A stretch of 64,000 bases of DNA from Clavaria fumosa (Eukaryota; Basidiomycota; Agaricomycetes; Agaricales; Clavariaceae): positions 3,162,001-3,226,000 of the forward strand of contig OX637797.1 in assembly GCA_951802425.1 (NCBI GenBank). Reading direction: 5' to 3'. The notes beneath the pieces are model-generated. The model worked only from the letters and a program-made list of their open reading frames with translations. It was not told the origin of the DNA and did no database searches. Below are positions 34,387 through 46,700 of the stretch, in pieces. The translations under genes were made by a program, and so were the position numbers. How positions within the stretch are numbered: position 1 is the first letter of the stretch; each line of letters opens with the position of its first letter.

Positions 34387-35756
34387 TGTCAGGACCCATC
34401 CATTTTTCCTCAACCTAACAACTCTATCACCACTCATGGACCTCCCGACGTTCCCCTACCACCTCGCGAACCCCCCTACACTCTTCCGAAACCCGCTATC
34501 AACTTCCGAACACCTCTCAGGCCTCCATCATCTCCTCACGACACTCGCGATCATACCACCATACTCGCGTCACCTCCCGCCACCTCACCTTACGCGTATT
34601 CACCGCCGAACCCACTATTCGATGCTCAACACGCTCTTACATGGCTCCTGCAGTGACACGTGACTTGCCGCACGGCACACCGGCGTTACTCGCGTTACTC
34701 GCGTTACCAGCGTTACTCACGTGACATACCGCCCAAAGACCGCCCAAGGTCACCTGCCTCACCAGCGCCGTCCACGTGACCACTCGCCTGACTGCGTGAC
34801 CTTAACGATGAAACGCGCCACCGGCGGTCAAGCTGTGTATCCTTTCAAATTATGTTCTCCCTTCTTCTTCTCAGTCATCTATAACTGCATTAGCCCTGGA
34901 CCAAGCCCCTCTGCCCAGTCGTAGTTACACATACGCTTATTTAGTTAGGTCGCGACCCATGACCAGTCACGTCCGCGACCTTACCTATGCTTAGTTTACC
35001 CCTCGCGATCTTAGTAGAACACGTGCACGGTCACTCTACGACTAGTTATACCCCGTACTACTATAGTCTTGTCGCCTGGCGCTCTCTGTACTTTCCCTTT
35101 CTCGTCATACTCCCTGCACGTACGTATATATAAGGTCTCGCATGTACTTATGGTACTCTAGACTTGATATTGATGCACATTGGTTTAAGCTTGAGGCTAG
35201 TATGCCCTTTGAGCTTGGAACCATCGCGATTGATAGGTCTTGTCTCTCTTGGTGACCACAAGATCGCCAAGACACGCTCTACTCTGTTCTAACTCGCGCG
35301 ATCCAAGTATTCTCTATTATTTGTCTTGGTACTGATCTTAGAACTCTACAGGTTCACCCGTTGGTTGGCAAAGTCATCGCCTTCACCGACACATTCCTCA
35401 ACACCGTCGCGACCACCGCGACCCTTCCAACATTGTCTATTTCTTTCACCTCGTCTTCTTCCTTCTCTACGCTTCGTTGGTCGACCTCGCGACCTTCTCA
35501 GCGTTGTCACTTTCTCCCACCTCGTCTATTTCTTTCTTCACGCTTCGTTGGTCGACTTCGCGACCCTCTCAGTGTCACCCATTCCCCCCCTCCTTGTCAA
35601 TTTCCTCCTTTACACTTCGTCTACCGACTTCGTGACCTTCCGGGACCGAGCATTCTCAACTGTGCTCTACAGTTGATTGGTCTTAGCGAGTTTCCAGCAT
35701 AGGTCACCAACAAGTCGATCTCCGGCACTACTATCGAGACGGGACAGGCCCTAACA
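34387..35756 (+). repeat. 5' LTR of element B
   Basis: 1370 bp with TG...CA ends. It differs from the 3' LTR by scattered, mostly C/T and G/A changes, one extra 10-bp GTTACTCGC-type unit near 34,690-34,700, and lack of a ~21-bp segment (CTCTGCGCTCGTACAACTCG) present in the 3' LTR at ~50,524. A TATATATAAGG promoter motif is at about 35,126. Confidence 0.95.
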
Positions 35757-35775
35757 TAATATCAAGTCTCCCCCT
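35757..35775 (+). other. Candidate primer-binding region of element B
   Basis: Directly after the 5' LTR, B reads TAATATCAAGTCTCCCCC. Element A reads TAATAACAAGTCTGCCC at the same place (minus strand, just below 53849). Two otherwise different LTR families sharing this post-LTR segment suggests a common tRNA primer, but I cannot match it to a tRNA by eye. Confidence 0.45.
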
Positions 35776-36419
35776 TGCCCCACCTCTCAACACCTGGATA
35801 ACACAAACCATTATGTCTTCCAGTCACACTCCTCCCCAACCAACCACTCATCACTTCCAGACACGCACAGGTAGCCGCGCGATCACTCCAATGATCTTGG
35901 AGACTACTCGCGAGCCGCCTACCACCATACAAGAACGACCCGCGTCCGTCGTTCAATCACAGCCCGAAGAACCCGCCCAAATCGCACCTAGCCACGCCTC
36001 GTCCCCGCGCGAAGAAGCCGAGACCCTCGTGGAGCAGCTCGGCTACCCGCGCTTCGACCGCCCTCGCCACCGTACTTACCAAATTCTCAACAATACTCGC
36101 CGCCAATACGAAACCGGAACTCTCGATGAAGAATTAGCGTACCTCATTGAGACGACAAATCTCTACGAGGCATTGGTACGATTAACGGATGGATTCCGAG
36201 CTAACCCACAGAACCGGTTATACGAGAGTCCACCAGATGCTGGCATATCCATGCATGGAGATATTCTAATTAGAACAATATGACTAGTGCATTTGTATTG
36301 TAAATTACCATTTGCAAATATATTCTAATTAGAATTGATTGAGGCTGTGCTCTAGGCTAAGGTAGTAATGCATCAGATACTGTAATTACCAATCAATTGT
36401 ATGATGCATTGGCTTACAA

Positions 36420-38545
36420 ACTCAATATGGAGCAGTGCATCCATGAAATCATGCATTATGAATTGTAATTACAAATCAGATTGGTGCATCAGCAATTGTA
36501 ATTACAAATCAGATTTGTGCATCAGCAATTCTAATTACAAATCAGATTGGTGCATCAGCAATTCTAGTCACAAATCAGACTCATGCATCAGTAATTGTAA
36601 TTAGTAATCAATTGTGCCATGCATTATCAATTGTAATAACAAATCACACTCATGCATAAGTAATTGTAGTTATTAATCAATTGTGTCATGCATCAGCTTA
36701 TATGGAGCATTGCATGCAGGCTATCATGCATTATCAATTCTAATTACAAATCAGACTCATGCATCAGTAATTGTAATTATTAATCAATTGTGTCATGCAT
36801 CAGCTTATATGGAGCATTGCATGAAGGCTATCATGCATTATCAATTGTAATTACAAATCAGATTAATGCATCAGTAATTGTAATTATCAATCAATGGTGT
36901 CATGCATCAGCTTATATGGAGCATTGCATGCAGGCTATCATGCATTATCAATTGTAATTACAAATTAGACTCATGCATCAGTAATTGTAATTATTAATCA
37001 ATTCTTTCATGCATTATCAATTGTAATAACAAATCAGACTCATGCATCAGTAATTGTAATTATTAATCAATTGTGTTATGCATCAGCTTATATGGAGCAT
37101 TGCATGCAGGCTATCATGCATTATCAATTGTAATTACAAATCAGACTCATGCATGAGTAATTGTAATTATTAATCAATTGTGTCATGCATCAGCTTATAT
37201 GGAGCATTGCATGCAGGCTGTCATGCATTATCAATCATAATTACAAATCAGATTGATGCATCAGTAATTGTAATTATTAATCAATTGTGTCATGCATTAT
37301 CAATTCTAATTACAAACCAGACTCATGCATGAGCAATTGTAATTGTTAATCAATTGTGTCATGCATCAGCTTATATGGAGCATTGCATGCAGGCTATCAT
37401 GCATTATCAATTCTAATTACAAATCAGAATCATGCATCAGTAATAGTAATTATTAATAAATTGTGTCATGCATCAGTTTATATGGAGCATTGCATGCAGG
37501 CTATCATGCATTATCAATTCTAATTACAAATCAGATTGATGCATGAGCAGTTGTAATTGTTAATCAATTGTGTCATGCATCAGCCTATATGGAGCATTGC
37601 ATGCAGGCTATCATGCATTATCAATTGTAATTACAAATCAGACTCATGCATCAGTAATGGTAATTATTAATCAATTGTGTCATGCATCAGCTTATATGGA
37701 GCATTGCATGCAGCCTATCATGCATTGTCAATTCTAATTACAAATCAGACTCATGCATGAGCAATTCTAATTGTTAATCAATTGTGTCATGCATCAGCTT
37801 ATATGGAGCATTGCATGCAGGCTATCATGCATTATCAATTCTAATTACAAATTAGATTGATGCATGAGCAATTGTAATTGTTAATCAACTGTGTCATGCA
37901 TCAGCCTATATGGAGCATTGCATGCAAGCTATCATGCATTATGAATTGTAATTACCAATCAGACTCATGCATCAGTAATTGTAATTATTAATCAATTGTG
38001 TCATGCATTATCAATTCTAATTACAAATCAGACTCATGCATGAGCAATTGTAATTGTTAATCAATTGTGTCATGCATCAGCTTGTATGGAGCATTGCATG
38101 CAGGCTATCATGCATTATCAATTGTAATTACAAATCAGACTCATGCATCAGTAATGGTAATTATTAATCAATTGTGTCATGCATCAGCTTATATGGAGCA
38201 TTGCATGCAGCCTATCATGCATTGTCAATTCTAATTACAAATCAGACTCATGCATGAGCAATTCTAATTGTTAATCAATTGTGTCATGCATCAGCTTATA
38301 TGGAGCATTGCATGCAGGCTATCATGCATCATGAATTGTAATTACAAATCAGACTCATGCATCAGTAACTGTAATTATTAATCAATTGTGTCATGCATCA
38401 GCTTATATGGAGCATTGCATCCAGGTAAACATGTATCATGCACTGCAATTACAAATCAATTGTATCATGCATCAGCTTATCTGGAGCATTGCATCCATGT
38501 AATCATACATTATGAATTGTAATTACAAATCAACTTGGTGCATCA
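36420..38545. repeat. ~107-bp subrepeat array, left arm of element C
   Basis: A unit starting ATGGAGCATTGCATGCAGGC and ending GTGTCATGCATCAGCTTAT recurs about 20 times with full and shortened versions (some units skip the GGAGCATTGCATGCAGG part). Copies differ by scattered substitutions. Confidence 0.85.
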
Positions 38546-39163
38546 TCAAAAGCAAAAATTCAATGTTGAGCAGCCCTGTGCCTGGTCCCTCAAGATATGA
38601 TAAAATATATATCAGAAAATCGGCAAAAATCAGGAGATTCTGAATCTGAACATGACATGTTTGTATCTGCTCTCATTCAGAGTCAATTTGCAAAATACAC
38701 AAAATATATTTGTTTTTCCTCAATTCTGCAGTACTCTGGCTTGAAAATGGATAGCTAGAGGATTCACACACAGCCTGTGGACATATGGAAAGGGTGTGGA
38801 TTAGTTTAACAACCCTTCCACCATCTCTGTCACCTCCCTGGAATCCATTACCAGGAATTAGAGTGTTATTGCCCTGGGAGCCTGGCTATTTGTTAGATTG
38901 CAAAATCCAGCCATCAGACTAGACCATATGACATGTAATACAACCTCACAAAATCCCATAATATTTGGTGCAGATCTACAGATTCCCCATGTCTATTTTC
39001 CCAAAATTCTCAAAATCTCTCCCCATATAGCCCCCTTTGTCAAATTACATATTCCTATTAACAAGTAGCTGACAATGTATACATAAAGACATGTTCAAAG
39101 TTTGGTGAAGTTAGGCCAAGTTCTCAAGAAGATAGCTCTGAATAAGTCTTTTGGAAGACAGTC

Positions 39164-39220
39164 AAGGTCTTGCCTATCCTTGCCTTCATCTTTGCCTTCA
39201 TCATCTTTGCCTTCATGTTA
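39164..39220. other. Central spacer of the foldback element
   Basis: The only non-inverted part of C, 57 bp, pyrimidine-rich, built on three to four copies of TTGCCTTCATC. It would be the loop if the arms paired. Confidence 0.8.
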
Positions 39221-39869
39221 GACTGTCTTCCAAAAGACTTATTCAGAGCTATCTTCTTGAGAACTTGGCCTAACTTCACCAAACTTTGAACATGTCTTTA
39301 TGTATACATTGTCAGCTACTTGTTAATAGGAATATGTAATTTGACAAAGGGGGCTATATGGGGAGAGATTTTGAGAATTTTGGGAAAATAGACATGGGGA
39401 ATCTGTAGATCTGCACCAAATATTATGGGATTTTGTGAGGTTGTATTACATGTCATATGGTCTAGTCTGATGGCTGGATTTTGCAATCTAACAAATAGCC
39501 AGGCTCCCAGGGCAATAACACTCTAATTCCTGGTAATGGATTCCAGGGAGGTGACAGAGATGGTGGAAGGGTTGTTAAACTAATCCACACCCTTTCCATA
39601 TGTCCACAGGTTGTGTGTGAATCCTCTAGCTATCCATTTTCAAGCCAGAGTACTGCAGAATTGAGGAAAAACAAATATATTTTGTGTATTTTGCAAATTG
39701 ACTCTGAATGAGAGCAGATACAAACATGTCATGTTCAGATTCAGAATCTCCTGATTTTTGCCGATTTTCTGATATATATTTTATCATATCTTGAGGGACC
39801 AGGCACAGGGCTGCTCAACATTGAATTTTTGCTTTTGATGATGCACCAAGTTGATTTGTAATTACAATT

Positions 39870-41960
39870 CATAATGTACGATTACCTGGATGCAATGCTC
39901 CATATAAGCTGATGCATGACACAATTGATTAATAATTACAGTTACTGATGCATGAGTCTGATTTGTAATTACAATTCATGATGCATGATAGCCTGCATGC
40001 AATGCTCCATATAAGCTGATGCATGACACAATTGATTAACAATTAGAATTGCTCATGCATGAGTCTGATTTGTAATTAGAATTGACAATGCATGATAGGC
40101 TGCATGCAATGCTCCATATAAGCTGATGCATGACACAATTGATTAATAATTACCATTACTGATGCATGAGTCTGATTTGTAATTAGAATTGACAATGCAT
40201 GATAGGCTGCATGCAATGCTCCATATAAGCTGATGCATGACACAATTGATTAATAATTACCATTACTGATGCATGAGTCTGATTTGTAATTACAATTGAT
40301 AATGCATGATATGCAATGCTCCATACAAGCTGATGCATGACACAATTGATTAACAATTACAATTGCTCATGCATGAGTCTGATTTGTAATTAGAATTGAT
40401 AATGCATGACACAATTGATTAATAATTACAATTACTGATGCATGAGTCTGATTGGTAATTACAATTCATAATGCATGACACAATTGATCAATAATTACAA
40501 TTACTGATGCATCAATCTGATTTGTAATTACAATTACTGATGCATCAATCTGATTTGTAATTACAATTGATAATGCATGACAGCCTGCATGCAATGCTCC
40601 ATATAAGCTGATGCATGACACAATTGATTAACAATTAGAATTGCTCATGCATGAGTCTGATTTGTAATTAGAATTGATAATGCATGATAGGCTGCATGCA
40701 ATGCTCCATATAAGCTGATGCATGACACAATTGATTAATAATTACCATTACTGATGCATGAGTCTGATGAGTAATTAGAATTGATAATGCATGATAGGCT
40801 GCATGCAATGCTCCATACAAGCTGATGCATGACACAATTGATTAACAATTACAATTGCTCATGCATGAGTCTGATTTGTAATTACAATTGATAATGCATG
40901 ATAGCCTGCATGCAATGCTCCATACAAGCTGATGCATGACACAATTGATTAACAATTACAATTGCTCATGCATGAGTCTGGTTTGTAATTAGAATTGATA
41001 ATGCATGACACAATTGATTAATAATTACAATTACTGATGCATCAATCTGATTTGTAATTACAATTGATAATGCATGACAGCCTGCATGCAATGCTCCATA
41101 TAAGCTGATGCATGACACAATTGATTAATAATTACAATTACTCATGCATGAGTCTGATTTGTAATTACAATTGATAATGCATGATAGGCTGCATGCAATG
41201 CTCCATATAAGCTGATGCATGACACAATTGATTAATAATTACCATTACTGATGCATGAGTCTGATTTGTAATTACAATTGATAATGCATGATAGCCTGCA
41301 TGCAATGCTCCATACAAGCTGATGCATGACACAATTGATTAACAATTACAATTGCTCATGCATGAGTCTGATTTGTAATTAGAATTGATAATGCATGACA
41401 CAATTGATTAATAATTACAATTACTGATGCATGAGTCTGATTTGTAATCACAATTCATAATGCATGACACAATTGATCAATAATTACAATTACTGATGCA
41501 TCAATCTGATTTGTAATTACAATTGATAATGCATGACAGCCTGCATGCAATGCTCCATATAAGCTGATGCATGACACAATTGATTAACAATTAGAATTGC
41601 TCATGCATGAGTCTGATTTGTAATTAGAATTGATTATGCATGATAGGCTGCATGCAATGCTCCATATAAGCTGATGCATGACACAATTGATTAACAATTA
41701 CAATTGCTCATGCATGAGTCTGATTTGTAATTAGAATTGATAATGCATGACACAATTGATTATAACTACAATTACTGATGCATGAGTCTGATTTGTGATT
41801 AGAATTGCTGATGCACCCATCTGATTTGTAATTACAATTGCTGATGCACCCATCTGATTTGTAATTACAATTGCTGATGCACCAATCTGATTTGTAATTA
41901 CAATTCATAATGCATGATTTCATGGATGCACTGCTCCATATTGAGTTTATAAGCCAATGC
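39870..41960. repeat. ~107-bp subrepeat array, right arm of element C
   Basis: Inverted counterpart of the left array with the same unit family but a different series of full and shortened units, so the arms are not identical here although their inner zones are. Confidence 0.85.
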
Positions 41961-42132
41961 ATCATACAATTGATTGGTAATTACAGTATCTGATGCATTA
42001 CTGCCTTAGCCCAGAGCACAGCCTCAATCAATTCCAATTAGAATATATTTGCAAATGGTAATTTACAATACAAATGCACTAGTCATATTGTTCTAATTAG
42101 AATATCTTGATGCATGAATATGAGAGCATTGA

Positions 42133-43728
42133 CTGGAGAGTCAGCGTCAGTATCCAGGGACTACCGACCACGGAGTTCCGACTCCTCCTGACCTGGATAC
42201 CCCCTCGCGACCTCCAAGACAGGTTCAACCCACCAGAGGACCCCGGGATATGGCCCCGCTTTTCCAGGTCGCGGCTCAATCTCTTCAGAATTTCGCGAAT
42301 CCTGCCGCGCCCGATGAGTGACCAGCCATTGTCTCCAGGATCCCAAGGTACACCGCCCCTCGCAGTAGCTGGCCTACATGGATGCAGCCAGCCACTACTC
42401 CGAGTAGGGCGTTCCCTCGCGACCCTATAGGGACCGAAGCAACGCTTCAACCTGCCCCTCGCCTCGAAATTCCGGTCGAGCCCTTCTGCATTCCACAACC
42501 GGAAGCGCGGCCGGTGCCCCGGATGGAGATGCGACCAGCATCTCGCCCTCCATCACAAACTGAAGCTCCGCAGGTCCCTCCGGTCCCCCCTATGCCCCCA
42601 CACCCCGCCGCCGCGCTTCGAGATGAGGCACCTGGAACCCACCATCACCACTACTATTACCAGGCCCCTCCCTCCGAAGGACCATCAGCCCGAGATGCCT
42701 TCGCTCGAGAATCCAAGCTCGACACCAGACGTCCCGAACCATTCAATGGTCGTGACCGACGCAAGTGGAAACCTTTTGTCACGGAATGCCTAATGACTTT
42801 CTTCGCCAAGCCCGTAACCTTCCAAGGAGATCACGAGAGGGTTACTTTCGCCGCCTCTTACCTCACGGACACCGCGCAGAGCCACTACACCTCCCTCCTT
42901 CAATTCAATGCCGAACACCCGGCTCTACATTCCTGGGAAGGATTCATCCGCGAGTTTGGAGGGATGTTTGGAGTGGTCATCACGCAGATTGAAGCCGACC
43001 AGAACCTTCGCTTATTGCAGATGGGCGAAAACGAATGGTTTTCGAACCACATCATCCGTTTCGAGTCCTTCGCTTTCGAATCCAACTGGAATTTGGCCGC
43101 CTTGCAATCAGAGCTCTACCGCTCGATGTCCATGCGTATTAAAGAGGCCATGAAAGTCATTCCGCGACCTACGATGTATCAGGAACTTCGCGATTTAGCC
43201 ATGCAGATTGACCAGAGACACTGGGAATATGAGAGTGAGACTCGCCGAACTCAATTCCGCGCTAACCCTCCTGCTCCCCGTCCCCCTGTTCAACAAGGAG
43301 GAAATCGCCCCTTGGCTCAACAAGGTGGAAATTGCAACTACCAGACGACGTCGCGACCTTATCCAGCCGCTGGCAATAATCCTACAATGCCCCGACCAGC
43401 CGCAGGGAATCCCGCAACTTCGCCGTGACCCACTAATCCGCCCCGTCAGCCGAATCCGAATCCGAATCCGCCCTACGTCCCCCTCAGCGATGAGGAACGA
43501 GAATGTCGTCGTCAGGGAAATCTTTGTTTGAGATGTGGAAAACCAGGACATTACAGCGTTGCATGCCCCGATCGACGATTAGCCGGACGAGCCGTCTTCA
43601 CGCTAGAGGAAGGAGAGGAAGAGATCCAGGAAGAGTACGAAGTTGAGGAAGAGGTAGAAGAGGAGGTGGATGACCCGCTCGAAGGGTTAAACGAGGAAGC
43701 GACTCAGGAGCTTCCGGGGGAACTCTGA
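42133..43728 (+). pseudogene. Element B gag
   Basis: The gag frame is Pro-rich at first (PRDMAPLFQVAAQSLQNFAN), carries TGA at 42319-42321, then a retrotransposon gag core (RRPEPFNGRDRRKWKPFVTE, FEGFIREF-like SWEGFIREFGGMFG), a second TGA at 43426-43428, and a CCHC zinc knuckle CLRCGKPGHYSVAC. Both TGAs could be CGA-to-TGA changes. The frame ends with an acidic tail at 43728 and overlaps the pol frame by about 80 nt, so pol would be reached by a -1 frameshift. Confidence 0.85.
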
Positions 43729-46700
43729 GTCGCGACGATCCGACCCCCATACTCGCGCGGGCCGCGACTAGTTCCTCTTCCCCTCAATTTCCTCGCGACC
43801 TTTCTAATACTCCCATTGCTTCCCAGTCTTCCCAATCCTTCCTCATAAAGACACAAATACCAGATTTCAGCTCGATTCCCTTAAATACTCTCGTTGATTG
43901 CGGCGCATCAATGAATTTCATCGATTTCACCCTTGCGAACTCCCGTCCAAACCTCCTAATGCCACTTCCGCAACCTCTACCGCTTCAATACTTCGACGGA
44001 AGTTCCTCCAGCTCCAATATAACCCACTACGTCCACGCTAATACGAAATTCCCCAACAATACTATCCAATCCATTAAGTTCCTCATCACTAAAACTCATC
44101 CTCTCACTCCTGTGGTTCTAGGGCTCGATTGGTTGCGAATCTGGAACCCTAGGATCGATTGGACCAACCTCACTTTTAGTTTCGGACAGACAGCCCGCTC
44201 CGCGACTATCCCTCTCACTCTTCTGGACGCGAAACCCCCGAGTAAACCTTCCCCTGACCTCGCGAACTCGACACCGAAACCCTCTAAACCCACGCGAGTC
44301 CAATTGGTCAAGGCCACCACGCTTCGTCGATTGGAACAACAAGGAGAATTTATAGGTCTCCTATACTTCCAACCTGCAAGCAACCCCTACGACGATGAAT
44401 CCATACTCGCGAGTTCCGCGACCACTCAACCCCCTCCAAAACCCGAAGAAACAGTCCCGCACGAGTATCACGACTTCCTGGATGTCTTTTCTGAAGATCT
44501 AGCCCGGGAATTACCTCTGCACCGCGACTACGACCACTGAATTGAACTTGAGGAAGGCGAAACACCTCCTCACGGGAAGCTGTACAACATGTCAGAGGTG
44601 GAGTTAAAGACGTTAAAAGATTATTTGGACGACATGTTGGACAAAGGCTTCATTCGGCCGTCGAAATCCCCCACAGGTGCACTGGTACTTTTTGCGAAGA
44701 AGAAAGATGGAAGCCTTCGCCTCTGCGTCGACTATCGAGGTCTCAACAAGATCACCCACAAAAATCGCTACCCCATTCCTCGAATTGAGACCCTCGTCAA
44801 CCAATTACGCTTGGCCAAAATCTACTCGAAGATCGACCTCCGTGTTGGGTATAACAACGTGAGGATAGCTGAAGGAGACGAGTGGAAAACTGCGTTCCGC
44901 ACTCGCTACGGCGCGTTCGAATATCTTGTCATGCTGTTTGGACTCACGAACGCACCCGCGACCTTTCAGCACCTTATGAACGATATCTTTCACAATCTGG
45001 TCGACGTCAACGTAGTAGTCTACCTCGACGACATCTTAATCTACTTGGACAACCTCGAACAACATCACGACCACGTCCGAGAGGTCCTACGATGTCTACG
45101 CAAGGCAGACTTACACGCGCGACCCGAGAAGTGTGATTTCCACACCACGACGGTCGAATACCTTGGAGTTATAGTGTCCCCCGACGGAATTGCCATGGAT
45201 CCTTCAAAAATACAGGCCATTCTAAGTTGGCCCGTACCCACGAAGATCCGCAACCTTCAGAGCTTTTTAGGCTTTGCTAATTTCTATTGAAGATTCATAG
45301 ATAACTATTCTGGCATCGTCATTCCACTTACGCGACTCCTCCGCAAGGATACGCCTTGGAAGTGGAGCCCACGATGCCAAGAAGTCTTTGATATCCTCAA
45401 ACAAGCCTTTACCGAAGCTCCCGTCCTCCGGCACTACAACCCCGACCACCCCATTACCCTCGAATGCGACGCTTCCGACTACGCCATAGCGGCCATTCTC
45501 TCCCAAACCGATCCCGCAACTAACGAGCTACGTCCCATCGCTTTCCACGCACATACAATGATCGCCGCAGAGCTCAACTACGACATTTATGACAAAGAGC
45601 TCCTCGCGATACACGATGCGTTCAAGCAATGGAGAGCATACCTCGAAGGCGCGCGATACCAAATTCAGGTCTTTTCAGACCACAACAACCTACAATATTT
45701 CACCACCACGAAGCAACTCAGCCGCCGACAAGCCCACTGGGCAGAGTACCTTTCCAGTTTCGACTATGTAATTCATTATCGAGCAGGAAAGCTAGGCGCG
45801 AAGCCAGATGCCCTCACGCGACAACCCGACGTCTACCCGAAGAAGTCCGACCAACCCGCGACTAATGCACAAAACAACAAGGTCGCGATACCGCCGGAAC
45901 TACTTCGAGCAGCCGTCATTCTCAACGAAGAAGCCCTGATTTCGCGAATTCGACACGCCCCTCGCGACTCCTACTTCTCCAAGAAATCACGGGGCGCTTC
46001 ACAAGGTCGCGACAAGGCGTTCTCGCTCTCGCCCGACGGCTCACTACTACTTCGTAACGGTAAAATATATGTCCCCGATCACGACTCTCTCCGATTCGAT
46101 ATCTTATGCTCCAATCACAACCACAAACTACGAGGACATCCAGGTATAAGAAAGACAACCCAGCTAATAAACAGGTTGTTTTTCTGGCCAGGACTCTGAA
46201 AGGACGCAACCGTCTACGTCCGTGGTTGTCACACCTGCGCAAGGGCAAAACCCGTCCGGCACAAACCCTACGGACTCCTCAAGCCCTTACCCATAGGCGA
46301 GCGACCTTGGTCTTCGATTTCGATGGACCATATCGAAGCCCTCCCCCCCTCCGCGACCTTTGACTCGATTCTCGTTGTCGTCTGCCGACTTACGAAACAA
46401 GCAATCTTTATCTCCACCAACACTACCAACACCGCGAAGGAGTTAGCTCAACATTTTGTCACCCACGTCTTCTCAAAGCATGGGCTACCCGCGGATATAG
46501 TGTCGGATAGAGGAAGATTATTTGTTTCTAAGTTTTGGTCTTCATTATGCCAAGCTCTGGATATTACTTCAAATCTCTCCACAGCTTACCACCCCGAGAC
46601 CGACGGACAAACAGAACGAGTCAACCAGGTTCTAGAGCAATATATCCGAATATATACGAACTACCAGCAAGACGACTGGAATTACCAACTCCCGCTCACC

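Larger units (their letters stand above)
36258..42109. mobile_element. Element C: 5.85-kb giant foldback element
   Basis: Two inverted arms, about 36258-39163 and 39221-42109 (2.91 and 2.89 kb), surround a 57-bp spacer. Each arm has three zones. The outer ~150 bp begin ATATTCTAATTAGAACAATA. The middle ~2.1 kb are diverged tandem copies of a ~107-bp unit full of ATGCAT and TAATTACAAAT motifs. The inner ~620 bp are unique, and their two copies differ by one base that I could find (near 38,779/39,609). The flanks carry ATGCATG at 36251-36257 and 42110-42116, and removing C plus one copy restores the leader-ORF frame of B. There is no coding region and almost no CpG. This is the layout of foldback (FB-like) transposons: long inverted repeats made of subrepeats with no transposase. 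Confidence 0.85.
35813..42430 (+). pseudogene. Element B leader ORF upstream of gag, split by element C
   Basis: An ORF starting MSSSHTPPQPTTHHFQTRTG runs to 36257, is interrupted by element C, and resumes in the same frame at 42110 (ESIDWRVSVSIQGLP) to a stop at 42428-42430. It is Pro/Ser-rich first, then helical (DEELAYLIETTNLYEALVRL). It overlaps the gag frame from about 42133. Element A has an equivalent leader ORF (ETYSQVEFIEGLHERLTEL), so this seems to be a shared feature of the group. No domain is recognised. Confidence 0.6.

Noticed and set aside
34339..35702. Several plus-strand ORFs in the B LTR (also 49947-50934)
   Set aside because: They lie wholly in non-coding LTR sequence and change between the two LTR copies.
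36401..36604. Short ORFs with Cys/Ser/Asn/Tyr repeats at 36401-36604 and 41708-41965
   Set aside because: They are translations of the same AT-rich subrepeat in both arms; no start context or conservation argues for coding.
36420..41960. CRISPR-like regularly spaced repeats
   Set aside because: Units are ~107 bp, diverged, with no constant repeat/unique spacer pattern, and they are mirrored in a foldback element in a eukaryotic genome.
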